Source: Actinomycetota bacterium (GTDB lineage: Bacteria; Actinomycetota; Nitriliruptoria; Nitriliruptorales; Nitriliruptoraceae). From it: 64,000 nucleotides of DNA. The translations under genes and the position numbers were made by a program. Shown here one piece after another: positions 43,460-51,736 of this stretch (its first letter is position 1; each line of letters begins with the position of its first letter). The notes beneath the pieces were generated by a model, which was not told where the DNA came from, searched no databases, and was given only the letters and a program-made list of their open reading frames with translations. The stretch lies in assembly GCA_019347575.1 (NCBI GenBank), contig JAHWKY010000027.1:1-64000 (forward strand), in the 5' to 3' direction.

Positions 43460-44509
43460 CTACAGCCCGAGCGTGGCGGCCTGGCGGGCCAGCTCTAGCT
43501 TGGACGACAGGCCGAGCTTCGCGTACACGTTGGCCAGGTGCGTCTCGACGGTGCGCTCACCGATGGACAGGCGCTCCGCGATCTCTGCGGCCTGGAGGCC
43601 GTCGGCGGCGAGCCGTGCCACCTCGAGTTCGCGTCTGGTGAGCGACCTGCGCCCCCAGGACGGGCGCGGCCGGCGTGCCCGGCGGACCCCGGTGACGAAC
43701 GCCTCGACCTCCGACACCGCGGCATCCGCGTCGCCGATCCACGGCCAGTGGTCGATGCCGGGCAGCTCGATCAGTGTGGCCCCCGGGATCCTGGCCGCAA
43801 GGTCGCGTCCAACGTCGATCGACACCCACGCGTCGTCCACGCGGTGGAGCACCAAGGTCGGCGCGTTGATCCGATCGAGCACCCGACGCAGATCGATGCT
43901 CGCGTTGGACCGCATCACCCGCCGCAGGATGCCCGGACCCGCCGCTGCTCGCACGTAGCGCACGAACCAGTCCAGGTAGCGCTCATCTCCGGCGATGGTC
44001 GGGTTCGGTAGCTCGATCCCGGTCCCGTCCTCGCGGACCTGATCCAACCCCTCGACGAAGGACTCGAAGAGCTCCGGGGACCAACCAGGCGCGTCATCAT
44101 CGGTCTTGACCATCCGCGTGAATCCTGCCCAGAGGACGAGCTCGGACGTGCGCTGCGGGTGCGCGACCGCGAACAGCGCGCTCAGCGCCGCACCGTCGGA
44201 CACACCGAACAGCGCCGCGCGCTGCGACCCGGCCGCGTCCATCACGGCGCGGATGTCGTCAACCCGCTGCTCGATCGGAGCGTCTGACTCGACCGGATCC
44301 GACAGGCCCGTGCCGCGTTTGTCGAACCAGATCAGGCGGCTGAAGCTTGCGAGGTCCTCCAGGAACTGCGCCAGGAAAGGCTCCTCCCAGGCGAGGTCGA
44401 GATGAGACACGAAGCCGGGCAGGAACACGAGGTCGATCGGCCCCGCGCCGATGACCTGATAGGCGAGGCTGACGTCGCCGTTCCTGACATAGCGCACCGT
44501 CGACCGCAC
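43460..44509 (-). CDS. Alpha/beta hydrolase fused to a LuxR-type HTH
   Basis: A 349-residue protein. Residues 1-275 form an alpha/beta hydrolase-like domain (YVRNGDVSLAYQVIGAG, LVFLPGFVSHLD, IWFDKRGTGLSDP, nucleophile region FGVSDGAALSA with Ser-Asp, final His in GIDHWPW). Residues 285-345 form a LuxR HTH (LTRRELEVARLAADGLQAAEIAERLSIGERTVETHLANVY). The hydrolase half is likely a ligand-binding sensor, as in other actinobacterial fusions. I start at the GTG at 44509 with GAGGGGG upstream. Confidence 0.88.
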   Translation of the reverse strand: MRSTVRYVRNGDVSLAYQVIGAGPIDLVFLPGFVSHLDLAWEEPFLAQFLEDLASFSRLIWFDKRGTGLSDPVESDAPIEQRVDDIRAVMDAAGSQRAALFGVSDGAALSALFAVAHPQRTSELVLWAGFTRMVKTDDDAPGWSPELFESFVEGLDQVREDGTGIELPNPTIAGDERYLDWFVRYVRAAAGPGILRRVMRSNASIDLRRVLDRINAPTLVLHRVDDAWVSIDVGRDLAARIPGATLIELPGIDHWPWIGDADAAVSEVEAFVTGVRRARRPRPSWGRRSLTRRELEVARLAADGLQAAEIAERLSIGERTVETHLANVYAKLGLSSKLELARQAATLGL

Positions 44510-44697
44510 GGCGCCCCCTCTTGTCGTGGCCCAGTCTGCCATCCTGTGCGCGCGTGATGGAGGCACGTACCGTGCCTGCCGTCCGACCACACGTCGCACG
44601 GCGGCGATCGCGCGCCACAGCCGAACGACAGTGGCGCGGCGCCGCAGCGCGCCGAGCGAAGCCCGACCCTGCCGGCACGCGATCGAGGGGAACGTCG

Positions 44698-46203
44698 GTG
44701 GAGCGAGCCGGGAAGGGGCCGACGACCGCCTGGGGCGGGCTGCAACGGCGCCTGCGCCGGCTCGTGCCACGCCCTGTCCAACGCGCCGACCTCGCGGTCT
44801 TCCGGGCGCTCGCCCGTACCGAGATCCCCCTGCTCGGTCCGCTCCTCCCCCGTCTGTCGACTGCCGCGAACCACTCGCGGCTCTGGATGGTCCTCGCGGC
44901 CGTGATGGCCCTCCGCGGTGGACGGTCAGGACGCCGCGCGGCCGTCAGGGGCATGCTCGCCATCGGCGCGACGTCGGCCGTCACGAACCTGCCCGCGAAG
45001 ATGCTGACGGGACGGGTGCGCCCGGACGTCACCGTGGTCCCCGAGATCCGCCGTCTCGTCCGCGTGCCGACCTCCACGTCGTTCCCCTCCGGCCACTCGG
45101 CGTCGGCGTTCGCGTTCGCCACGGCCGCGTCCCTCGAGCGCCCCGGACTGCGTCCCTGGCTGTTCCCGCTCGCTGCCGCGGTCGCCACCTCCCGCGTCTA
45201 CACCGGCGTCCACTACCCCGGCGACGCGCTCGTGGGGGCGGCCATCGGGGTCGCCGTCGCGTACGCCACGCGCCGCCCCTGGCCGCTCGTGACGGACGTA
45301 CCGGCGACCGCGGACGCGCCGGACGACGGAGCGATCCTGCCCGACCGTGACGGGACAGGGCTCGTTCTCGTCGCCAACGTGGGCGCCGGGAACGCGCTCT
45401 CCCGCCAGGAGACCGACCGACTGCGACGCGCGCTGCCCGGGATCCGCATCCTGCGGGCGGAGCCCGACGAGGACCTCCCAGCCACGCTGCGGCGGGCAGC
45501 GAGAGACGCCCGGACGCTGGCGGTCGCCGGCGGGGACGGCACGGCCAGCGCCGGCGCGCAGGTCGCCGCCGAGGCGGACATCCCGCTCGCCCTCGTACCC
45601 GCTGGAACGCTCAACCATCTTGCACGTGACCTGGGGATGGACGACCCCTCGGCGATCGTTTCGGCGGTGCGGGCCGGCCGCGCCATCCGTATTGACCTCG
45701 GCGAGATCGACGGGAGGACGTTCGTGAACGCGGCGAACGTGGGGGCGTACCCCCACCTCGTAGCAGCGCGTGAACGGCTCGAGGAGCGACTCGGGAAGTG
45801 GCCAGCGACCCTCTGGAGCGCGCTGCGGATCATGGCCGGCGGCGAGCCCATCGAGATCGACATCGCCGGGCGCCGACGCCGCGTCTGGCTGCTCTTCATC
45901 GGCAACGGGCGCTACGTCACCGAGGGTCTGACGCCGGCGCGCCGGGATCGGCTCGACGAGGGCCTACTGGACGTCCGTCTCGTCGACGCGGCGCACCCCT
46001 GGGCCCGCACCCGGGTGCTCCTCTCGATCCTCACCGGTCGGCTCGGCAGGTCCGGGCCCTACGAGCACTGGACCACCACGGAGCTCCACATCCGCTCGCA
46101 CGAGGGGCCGCTTCTTCTGGCGCGGGATGGCGAGACGTGGCAGGGGCCCCAGGAGTTCACGGTGCGCAAGCGGCCGCGATCACTGCTCGTCCTCCAGGCG
46201 TGA
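44698..46203 (+). CDS. PAP2 phosphatase fused to diacylglycerol-kinase-like domain
   Basis: A 501-residue fusion. Residues 1-195 are a membrane PAP2 lipid phosphatase with all three motifs: KMLTGRVRP, PSGH and SRVYTGVHYPGD. Residues 215-495 are a DAGK catalytic domain with the nucleotide-binding GGDGTASAG and the LALVPAGTLNHLARDLG segment, plus the C-terminal beta domain. Such proteins may dephosphorylate and phosphorylate lipid substrates or act in lipid recycling. The GTG start has GAGGGGAA upstream. Confidence 0.92.
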   Translation: MERAGKGPTTAWGGLQRRLRRLVPRPVQRADLAVFRALARTEIPLLGPLLPRLSTAANHSRLWMVLAAVMALRGGRSGRRAAVRGMLAIGATSAVTNLPAKMLTGRVRPDVTVVPEIRRLVRVPTSTSFPSGHSASAFAFATAASLERPGLRPWLFPLAAAVATSRVYTGVHYPGDALVGAAIGVAVAYATRRPWPLVTDVPATADAPDDGAILPDRDGTGLVLVANVGAGNALSRQETDRLRRALPGIRILRAEPDEDLPATLRRAARDARTLAVAGGDGTASAGAQVAAEADIPLALVPAGTLNHLARDLGMDDPSAIVSAVRAGRAIRIDLGEIDGRTFVNAANVGAYPHLVAARERLEERLGKWPATLWSALRIMAGGEPIEIDIAGRRRRVWLLFIGNGRYVTEGLTPARRDRLDEGLLDVRLVDAAHPWARTRVLLSILTGRLGRSGPYEHWTTTELHIRSHEGPLLLARDGETWQGPQEFTVRKRPRSLLVLQA

Positions 46204-46230
46204 TGCCGCTCCGTACGCTGATCTCGACGA

Positions 46231-46347
46231 CGGGAGGCGGGAGAGCGTCCTCGCCCCATGAGACGGGTACCAGTCCACGGGTTGTCGGCGTGCTGCAGCA
46301 GGCACGGCGCGATCTCGCTAGCGAGACGGTTGGGCACGGGGCGCTCC
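46231..46347 (-). pseudogene. DUF255 N-terminal fragment
   Basis: Minus-strand translation [20 protein letters not shown] is nearly identical to the intact gene's [20 protein letters not shown]. After that a one-base slip leaves DWYPSHGARTL instead of QWYPWGEDA, and similarity fades. It lies just left of repeat copy C, with the same order as in the intact locus (gene start, then repeat), so it is a truncated duplicate of that segment. Confidence 0.75.
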
Positions 46348-46411
46348 ATGGCCTTGGGGCCCCGCCGAGGCTACGGGCGCGGGCGGTCCACGAAGGCCGC
46401 GGCCGCTCGCA

Positions 46412-46461
46412 ACTTCATCCCCCAGATCGCCCGCATATCCGATCGGATCGGGGGACGAGGT
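46412..46461. repeat. Dispersed 50-bp palindromic repeat, copy C
   Basis: Near-identical to copy B: ACTTCATCCCCCAGATCGCC at the left and GGATCGGGGGACGAGGT at the right. The 20 bases before it (CGCGGCCGCTCGCA) also match those before copy B. It follows the DUF255 fragment and precedes the S15 hydrolase stop. Confidence 0.9.
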
Positions 46462-46478
46462 GGAGCGACGCCAGACCG

Positions 46479-48506
46479 CTAGCGCCCCAGACCCCGGCGA
46501 TCGGGCTGCGAACTTCCGCGTCCGTGGCGTAGCAGCAGCGCGGTGGTCAGTAGCAGCGGCCCGATGATGGCCATGCCGGTTCCGGTCGCCGGTAGATCGG
46601 GGGCGGGTTCAACCCCCAGTTCAGGAGTGGTGTCCGGCTGGGGTTCGCCGGTGTCTGCGGCGGTGACCGGAAGCAGCAGGTAGCTCGCTTGGGCCTCGTC
46701 GAGGGACACCGTGGTGACCGCTGGACGCAGGAGGTTGAGGTGGTTGGGTGTGTCTGCCGAGTACAGGTCGACGCGGAGGCGGTGTCCGGGTCGCAGGGTC
46801 TTCGCGGTTGGCCACACCTCGATGAGGTACTCGTGCACCTCGCCGGGCACCGGCGGTTGCAGCGTGTCGCGGGTGTGGGGGTGGAAGGGCACGACGACCT
46901 CACCGTCCACGACCTGCGACCGGTCGGTGTCCACGGCACGATGGGAGGCGCGCAGGAAACCCTCGGTGAGCAGGTGAGCGGTGCCGTCGGGTGCGACGTC
47001 GGAGACCTTCACGACGAAGTCGGTGTCGTGGTACGGCGGCAGCAGCTGGTCGAGAACGGGCGGTTGATCGTCGGTGGGCTCGTCACCGCCGTCAGCGCCC
47101 TGGGTTGCGGCATGCAGACGCAGCATGAGCGGTCCCGCGAACGTGAGCCGCTGATCGACCACGTCGGTCTGGAAGGTCAGTCCGGCGCGTTCGCCATCGA
47201 TCCGCTGGTCGTGCTGCGGGTGGGGGACGGCCGGCAGCGCGTTGTCCCACCGTGATGGGAAGGCGGTCGCGCCGGTGGAGGGGTCGTAGAGGTAGGTCGC
47301 GCTGGCTCCGTCGGCGTCGGGTGCCGAGAACGTCATCGTTCCGTCAGCACGCAGGTAGAGGCGTTGGTACTCGGTGGGCGGAGGCCAGCTGGCCGTCGTG
47401 CGCCACGTCCCGGTGTCGTCATCGAGGGTCCCCTCACCCAACTCGTAGTAGCGCACCCGCTCGAGCCCGAACCAGTCCGGCTCAGGGCCGTCATCGAGCC
47501 AGTACCTGTACCAGTCGATGAGCCGCTGGAGATCGTTGGCCGGCTCGATGAAGTGTGTACCGGCATGGTTCCAAGGACCCACGATCAGGTAGTGCGGACC
47601 GCCATCCCCGCGCTGCTCGCGCGCCAGTGCGGCCTGGAACGTCAGCAGCTGACCGCGCGTGAACGTGTCGAACCAGCCGGCCAAGTGCAGAGCAGGGACG
47701 TCGAAGTGCTCGATGCGCGAGAGCACTGAGGAGTCGCGATACAGCTGCTGCGTCCAGCCCGGGTCGGAGTCGTCCGACGTGTAGGTCGCGTCGTCGTAGG
47801 GCGCGGTCATGTAGATGGGCCACATCGGGTCGTTGTTGGCCAGATGATCGCTCCACGAACTCGCACCCTGGGTGGTGTGCAGGTTGGTGGGAGGCTGGAC
47901 GTACAGCGCGGTGGCCGCCGACGACCAGGCCGCCCCGAACGAGCCGATGAGCTGACCGCCGTGGTAGACGATGTCGCGATACAGGTCCCCGAAAGCCCGC
48001 TGCGGAGCGATCGCGGCCAGGTGACGGGCAGTGCGCTCCGGAGGCAACGACGCCGTGAGGTACTGGATGATCCCCGAGTAGGACCCGCCGAACATGCCGA
48101 CACGTTGAGTGCACCAGCCCGAGTCCTCCGCAGCCCAGTCGATGACCTGCGCCGCATCCCACTGCTCACGCAGCGAGAACACGATGTCGTACTCGCCCTC
48201 CGATCCACCCGTCCCACGGATGTCCACCTCGATCACTCCGAAGCCCTCACCCGGCAGCACAGAGACCGCCTCCGCCGCCCGGTTCTCCTTGCGGTACGGA
48301 GTCAGCTCGACCAGGCACGGGACCTGGACCGAACCATCGGTGGGCGTACCTGCAGGCAGGTACACGTCGGCAGCCAGCCGCACGCCGTCATCCATCTCGA
48401 TGTAGACGTCGGTGAGCACTACAGGCTCCTCAGCCGCCGCGGCCAACCCCGGCAGCGACATCAGCGCCATCGCCGCCAACGCCACAGCGGTCATCCTCTG
48501 ACGCAC
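46479..48506 (-). CDS. Secreted X-Pro dipeptidyl-peptidase/CocE-type hydrolase with LPxTG anchor
   Basis: A 675-residue exported protein. Signal peptide (MTAVALAAMALMSLPGLAAAA), then the S15/CocE fold: MDDGVRLAADVYLP, VEVDIRGTGGSEGEYD, catalytic Ser in GGSYSG, Asp in AGWFDTFTRGQ, His in GPWNHAG. A jelly-roll C-terminal domain follows. The end reads LPATGTG, a hydrophobic segment, then RHGRG: a classic sortase sorting signal, so the enzyme is probably covalently attached to the cell wall. A GTG at 48506 (AGAGGAG upstream) is the preferred start. Confidence 0.9.
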   Translation of the reverse strand: MRQRMTAVALAAMALMSLPGLAAAAEEPVVLTDVYIEMDDGVRLAADVYLPAGTPTDGSVQVPCLVELTPYRKENRAAEAVSVLPGEGFGVIEVDIRGTGGSEGEYDIVFSLREQWDAAQVIDWAAEDSGWCTQRVGMFGGSYSGIIQYLTASLPPERTARHLAAIAPQRAFGDLYRDIVYHGGQLIGSFGAAWSSAATALYVQPPTNLHTTQGASSWSDHLANNDPMWPIYMTAPYDDATYTSDDSDPGWTQQLYRDSSVLSRIEHFDVPALHLAGWFDTFTRGQLLTFQAALAREQRGDGGPHYLIVGPWNHAGTHFIEPANDLQRLIDWYRYWLDDGPEPDWFGLERVRYYELGEGTLDDDTGTWRTTASWPPPTEYQRLYLRADGTMTFSAPDADGASATYLYDPSTGATAFPSRWDNALPAVPHPQHDQRIDGERAGLTFQTDVVDQRLTFAGPLMLRLHAATQGADGGDEPTDDQPPVLDQLLPPYHDTDFVVKVSDVAPDGTAHLLTEGFLRASHRAVDTDRSQVVDGEVVVPFHPHTRDTLQPPVPGEVHEYLIEVWPTAKTLRPGHRLRVDLYSADTPNHLNLLRPAVTTVSLDEAQASYLLLPVTAADTGEPQPDTTPELGVEPAPDLPATGTGMAIIGPLLLTTALLLRHGRGSSQPDRRGLGR

Positions 48507-48765
48507 ATCCACTCCTCTAGGCCCGGACCCGACACGGTCGGTGCCGTACTTCGCCGGTCGCACGACGACCTCCTTGTCCGCCAGGGCTCCCGGGCTCCAC
48601 GGTCGCCCACTCGTGCCGGGCCGAGTCGCACCCTCAGGGCCCACCGGTACGGGAGTGCCGCGTCCGACCGGACGGTTGACACAGCTGGCGCTATGTGGCT
48701 TGCTCACCTAGTGGTGCGATCACCGACGCGCGCGGCACATCCGACGATCCGGGAGGGGGACGAGG

Positions 48766-49041
48766 ATGGTTCTCCTCGCAGTAGGAGCCGTGGGGGCCAC
48801 CGTGTGGTGGCTCGGACTGCTCGTGGTCCTCGCCGTGGTGCTCGCGATCGCCTACCTGGCGCACCAGGTCACCCGGAACGTCGCGGAGATCCGTCGGTAC
48901 TCCCAGGACATCCTCGAACACGGGGTCGGGCTGGCCGGTGAGCTCGACCCGGTGCCACTGCTCGGCCGCACGCGGGAGCTCGTCGTGACCGTCGCCGACG
49001 CCTTCCGTCAGCTCGTCCAACGTCTGGCACCCCGCATCTAG
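48766..49041 (+). CDS. Small single-pass membrane protein (hydrogenase locus, 1)
   Basis: A 91-residue protein: a long N-terminal hydrophobic segment (WWLGLLVVLAVVLAIAYLA) and a helical soluble part (VTRNVAEIRRYSQDILEHG). It resembles the proteins at 49524 and 49786 in order of features: TM, VAEI-type charged helix, short tail. It is first in a tight operon leading to the hydrogenase subunits. Function unknown; membrane tether is the inference. Confidence 0.75.
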   Translation: MVLLAVGAVGATVWWLGLLVVLAVVLAIAYLAHQVTRNVAEIRRYSQDILEHGVGLAGELDPVPLLGRTRELVVTVADAFRQLVQRLAPRI

Positions 49042-49048
49042 GAGCGCC

Positions 49049-49342
49049 ATGGTCAACGCCCTGTACGTTGCCTCGGTCGCGGTCGTCGCTGTGCTCGTAC
49101 TCGCACTCGCCGCGTACCTGCTGACCATCCTCTACCTGCTCCGGTCGACCCGCGACACGCTCGGCAAGGTCCTGTTCGGGGTGCGGGCGATCGCCCACCG
49201 GGCCGAGCCGATCGGACCCGTGCTAGCCGACGCCAACCGCGAGCTGGGCACGGTCCGCGATGCGTTCAACGACGCGTTCCCAGACGAACAACCGGCAGCG
49301 CCCGAGCGCCGGCCCTTCCTCAACCCCGAGCTGCGGCCATGA
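49049..49342 (+). CDS. Small single-pass membrane protein (hydrogenase locus, 2)
   Basis: A 97-residue protein with an N-terminal membrane segment (VASVAVVAVLVLALAAYLL) and the soluble motif KVLFGVRAIAHRAEPIGP. That motif recurs as KTAFGVRAIETQAGAIGP in the protein at 50067, so the two are paralogues. The ATG has GGAG upstream. Function unknown. Confidence 0.75.
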   Translation: MVNALYVASVAVVAVLVLALAAYLLTILYLLRSTRDTLGKVLFGVRAIAHRAEPIGPVLADANRELGTVRDAFNDAFPDEQPAAPERRPFLNPELRP

Positions 49343-49524
49343 GCCTCGAGCTGCGTTGCGCCGAGCTGGGCTTGGCCTGCTCGCACCGGATGTCGGGCGG
49401 GTCGGAGGAGGAGCTGACGGATGAGCTGCGCAGGCACGCCGCGGACCGGCACGACGTTCCCGAGCTCAACGACACGCTGATCGACTACGCGATCAGCCGC
49501 GCCCGTCGCGGATCGGAGACCTGA
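49339..49524 (+). CDS. DUF1059-type small protein
   Basis: A 61-residue soluble protein with CAELGLACSHRMSGGSEEELTDELRRHA, fitting DUF1059: two cysteines about eight residues apart, an acidic helix, then His residues. Overlaps both neighbours (ATGA; one base). DUF1059 has no established function; the Cys pair could bind metal. Its presence inside the operon is unusual. Confidence 0.75.
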   Translation: MSLELRCAELGLACSHRMSGGSEEELTDELRRHAADRHDVPELNDTLIDYAISRARRGSET

Positions 49525-49775
49525 TGGAGGTCGATACCACCACCTGGATCGTCGGCTTCGCGATCGGCGGCGCCGTGGTCGTCATCGTGGTCGCCGTGGT
49601 CTTGGCGATCACCTTCTACGCGACCCGGATACGCGATCAGGTCGCCGAGATCGTCAGCGCCCTCCAGCATGCGGAGACGAACACGGCTCCCCTCTGGAAC
49701 GTGATGGAGGTCGGATACCGGACGAAAGAGCTGCGCCGGGGTGCCGAAGAGGTACGTCGCCGCCTGGGTGGATGA
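49524..49775 (+). CDS. Small single-pass membrane protein (hydrogenase locus, 3)
   Basis: An 83-residue protein with one membrane segment (IGGAVVVIVVAVVLAITFYA) followed by RIRDQVAEIVSALQHAE and a basic tail ELRRGAEEVRRRLGG. It shares the TM-plus-VAEI layout with the first protein of the operon. The ATG overlaps the DUF1059 stop by one base. Confidence 0.72.
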   Translation: MEVDTTTWIVGFAIGGAVVVIVVAVVLAITFYATRIRDQVAEIVSALQHAETNTAPLWNVMEVGYRTKELRRGAEEVRRRLGG

Positions 49776-49785
49776 GGAGAAGATG

Positions 49786-50064
49786 ATGCTGGCGACGGCG
49801 GTGACCGGCGCGTTGCTGGGGTGGTGGTGGGCGGCGTTGGCCGCCGGCCTCGTCGTGGCGTTGGTGGTGATCGTGCTGCTGCACCGACTGCTGACGCGGG
49901 TCCACGAGATCGAGGACGGCGCCCGCCTGGTCTGGTCCACGGGCAAGGCAGTCGCGCGCAACACCGCGACCACCTGGATGTTCGACGACACCGCCGACGC
50001 CCTCGAGGACCTGCGCGACGAGGCGCTGCGACACGGGGAGCTGCTGCGCGGAGAGGGGAGCTGA
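49786..50064 (+). CDS. Small single-pass membrane protein (hydrogenase locus, 4)
   Basis: A 92-residue protein: membrane segment (WWAALAAGLVVALVVIVLL), then LLTRVHEIEDGARLVWSTGKAVARNTATTW and an acidic helix DDTADALEDLRDEAL. I chose the ATG at 49786, 6 bases after AGGAG; an ATG three bases earlier or an upstream GTG overlapping the previous gene are alternatives. Confidence 0.68.
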   Translation: MLATAVTGALLGWWWAALAAGLVVALVVIVLLHRLLTRVHEIEDGARLVWSTGKAVARNTATTWMFDDTADALEDLRDEALRHGELLRGEGS

Positions 50065-50066
50065 CC

Positions 50067-50327
50067 GTGCTGGAACTGCTGATCACGCTCACGATCGTCG
50101 AAGCCGTCCTCGTGCTCGCCGTGCTCGTCTGGTACCTGATCCGGCTCCGCATCAGCCTCCGGAACACCGCAGGCTTGCTGGCCAAGACCGCCTTCGGCGT
50201 ACGCGCCATCGAGACCCAGGCCGGAGCGATCGGGCCCGGCGTCCTCCGCATCAACGCGGTCCTGGAGGAACTGGCCACCGTGGGGCCAGAGCTCGTCGCG
50301 GCCGCCGACCAGTCCACCGACAGCTGA
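50067..50327 (+). CDS. Small single-pass membrane protein (hydrogenase locus, 5)
   Basis: An 86-residue protein with N-terminal membrane segment (ITLTIVEAVLVLAVLVWYLI) and KTAFGVRAIETQAGAIGPGVLRINAVLEEL. It is a paralogue of the protein at 49049. The GTG is preceded by AGGGGAG. It lies 11 bases before the hydrogenase small-subunit gene. Confidence 0.72.
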   Translation: MLELLITLTIVEAVLVLAVLVWYLIRLRISLRNTAGLLAKTAFGVRAIETQAGAIGPGVLRINAVLEELATVGPELVAAADQSTDS

Positions 50328-50338
50328 GAGGATCGACG

Positions 50339-51736
50339 ATGCCGACGCAGACACCGCAGCGCACCCCCGCGGAGCAGCTGCTGGAGGTGCTCGGCCCCGT
50401 CGAGCGCTACACGGGGGAGCGCGACGATCTCGGTGACTTCGGGTCGCCGGGCCGGCAGAGCATGGCCGCCGCCCTCGCTCCGGTCGCGGGGGAGGTTCCG
50501 GCGACCTCCCTGGGGCCCCTCACGAAGGTGCACGCGTTCTGGTTCGCCGGGATGTCCTGTGACGGCTGCACCGTGTCGGTGACCGGGGCCACCACACCGT
50601 CGGTCGAGAGCCTCCTGCTCGGTTCGCACCCCGGGTTGCCTCAGGTGGTACTGCACCATCCGGTCGTCGACACCGAGTCCGGTCCCGCGTACATGCGTCC
50701 CCACGAGGCGGCGGTCAAGGGCGAACTCGATGAGCCCTACGTGATCATCCTGGAGGGCTCGGCCACCGACGAGACCCGCGCCATCAACGGCGGGGGATAC
50801 TGGGTCGCGCAGGGCGAGGAGCCGTGGGGCCCGGACGGTGAGGAGCGCTCCGTCACCACCGAGGAGTGGCTCGCCCGACTCGCACCAGGCGCCGCCGCGG
50901 CCATCGCGATCGGCACCTGTGCCACGTGGGGCGGGATCCCGTCGGCCGACGGCAACCCCACGGGGGCGATGAGCCTCATGGACTTCCTCGGCAAGGACTA
51001 CCGCAGCGCCTTCGGCCTGCCGGTCGTGAACGTCCCGGGCTGCGCCCCGGTCGGGGACAACTTCACCGAGACCGTGGCCGCGATCCTCTACTTCCTGCAG
51101 GGCTTCGGCCCACTACCGGAGTTCGACGAGTTGGGACGTCCGGCCTGGCTGTTCGGGGAGACGGTCCACCGCCACTGCGTCCGGGGGGCGTACTACGAGG
51201 AGGGTTCGTTCGCCGAGGAGTTCGGCGATCCGAACTGCCTGGTCGAGATCGGCTGCTGGGGCCCGGTGGTCAACTGCAACATCACCTCCCGAGGCGCGAT
51301 CCGCCACGTCGGCGGGTGCATGAACTCCGGCGGGGCATGCATCGGCTGCACGATGCCGGGCTTCCCCGACAAGTTCACGCCGTTCTACAAGACACCACCG
51401 GGGTCGGCGGTGTCGACGAGCGCCTCCCGTCTCCTCGGCAGCCTGATCCGTCCGCTGAGGATGACGACCAACGAGCACCTCAACCGCGAGGTGCGCTGGG
51501 ACCTGCACCGCGAGACGCCGAGCGGCTGGGCGAAGCACAAGTCCGAGCCCGGCCTGCTGTCGCGTATCGAGCATCGCCTGTACGACGCGCTGCGCCGCTC
51601 CAACGACCGTGGCAAGAACGACGGCGATGCCTGGGGCAAGCGCAGCGAGTGGACGGACAAGCGCGACCCGGAGGACGAGACCAGCGACGTCGACCAGCGC
51701 GACAACGTGCTCGAGTCGACCGAAGGAGATCGCTAG
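50339..51736 (+). CDS. [NiFe] hydrogenase small subunit
   Basis: A 465-residue small subunit that carries electrons from the active site through Fe-S clusters. The proximal cluster region is AGMSCDGCTVSVTGATTPSVE, with later Cys in IGTCATWGG and NVPGCAPVGDN. The medial/distal cluster region includes FGETVHRHCVRGAYYE, NCLVEIGCWGPVVNCNI and GGCMNSGGACIGCTMPGFPD. No twin-arginine or other signal peptide is seen, so the enzyme probably faces the cytoplasm. Sequence style fits the actinobacterial high-affinity group 1h/1l-like oxidising enzymes, subgroup uncertain. The C-terminal 90 residues are charged and probably disordered. Confidence 0.93.
   Translation: MPTQTPQRTPAEQLLEVLGPVERYTGERDDLGDFGSPGRQSMAAALAPVAGEVPATSLGPLTKVHAFWFAGMSCDGCTVSVTGATTPSVESLLLGSHPGLPQVVLHHPVVDTESGPAYMRPHEAAVKGELDEPYVIILEGSATDETRAINGGGYWVAQGEEPWGPDGEERSVTTEEWLARLAPGAAAAIAIGTCATWGGIPSADGNPTGAMSLMDFLGKDYRSAFGLPVVNVPGCAPVGDNFTETVAAILYFLQGFGPLPEFDELGRPAWLFGETVHRHCVRGAYYEEGSFAEEFGDPNCLVEIGCWGPVVNCNITSRGAIRHVGGCMNSGGACIGCTMPGFPDKFTPFYKTPPGSAVSTSASRLLGSLIRPLRMTTNEHLNREVRWDLHRETPSGWAKHKSEPGLLSRIEHRLYDALRRSNDRGKNDGDAWGKRSEWTDKRDPEDETSDVDQRDNVLESTEGDR

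Noticed and set aside
48676-48704. TTGACA and a TTGC-like element as a hydrogenase promoter (sigma-70 or sigma-54)
   Set aside because: No acceptable -10 at 16-18 bases; the GG and GC spacing does not fit sigma-54, which actinobacteria lack.
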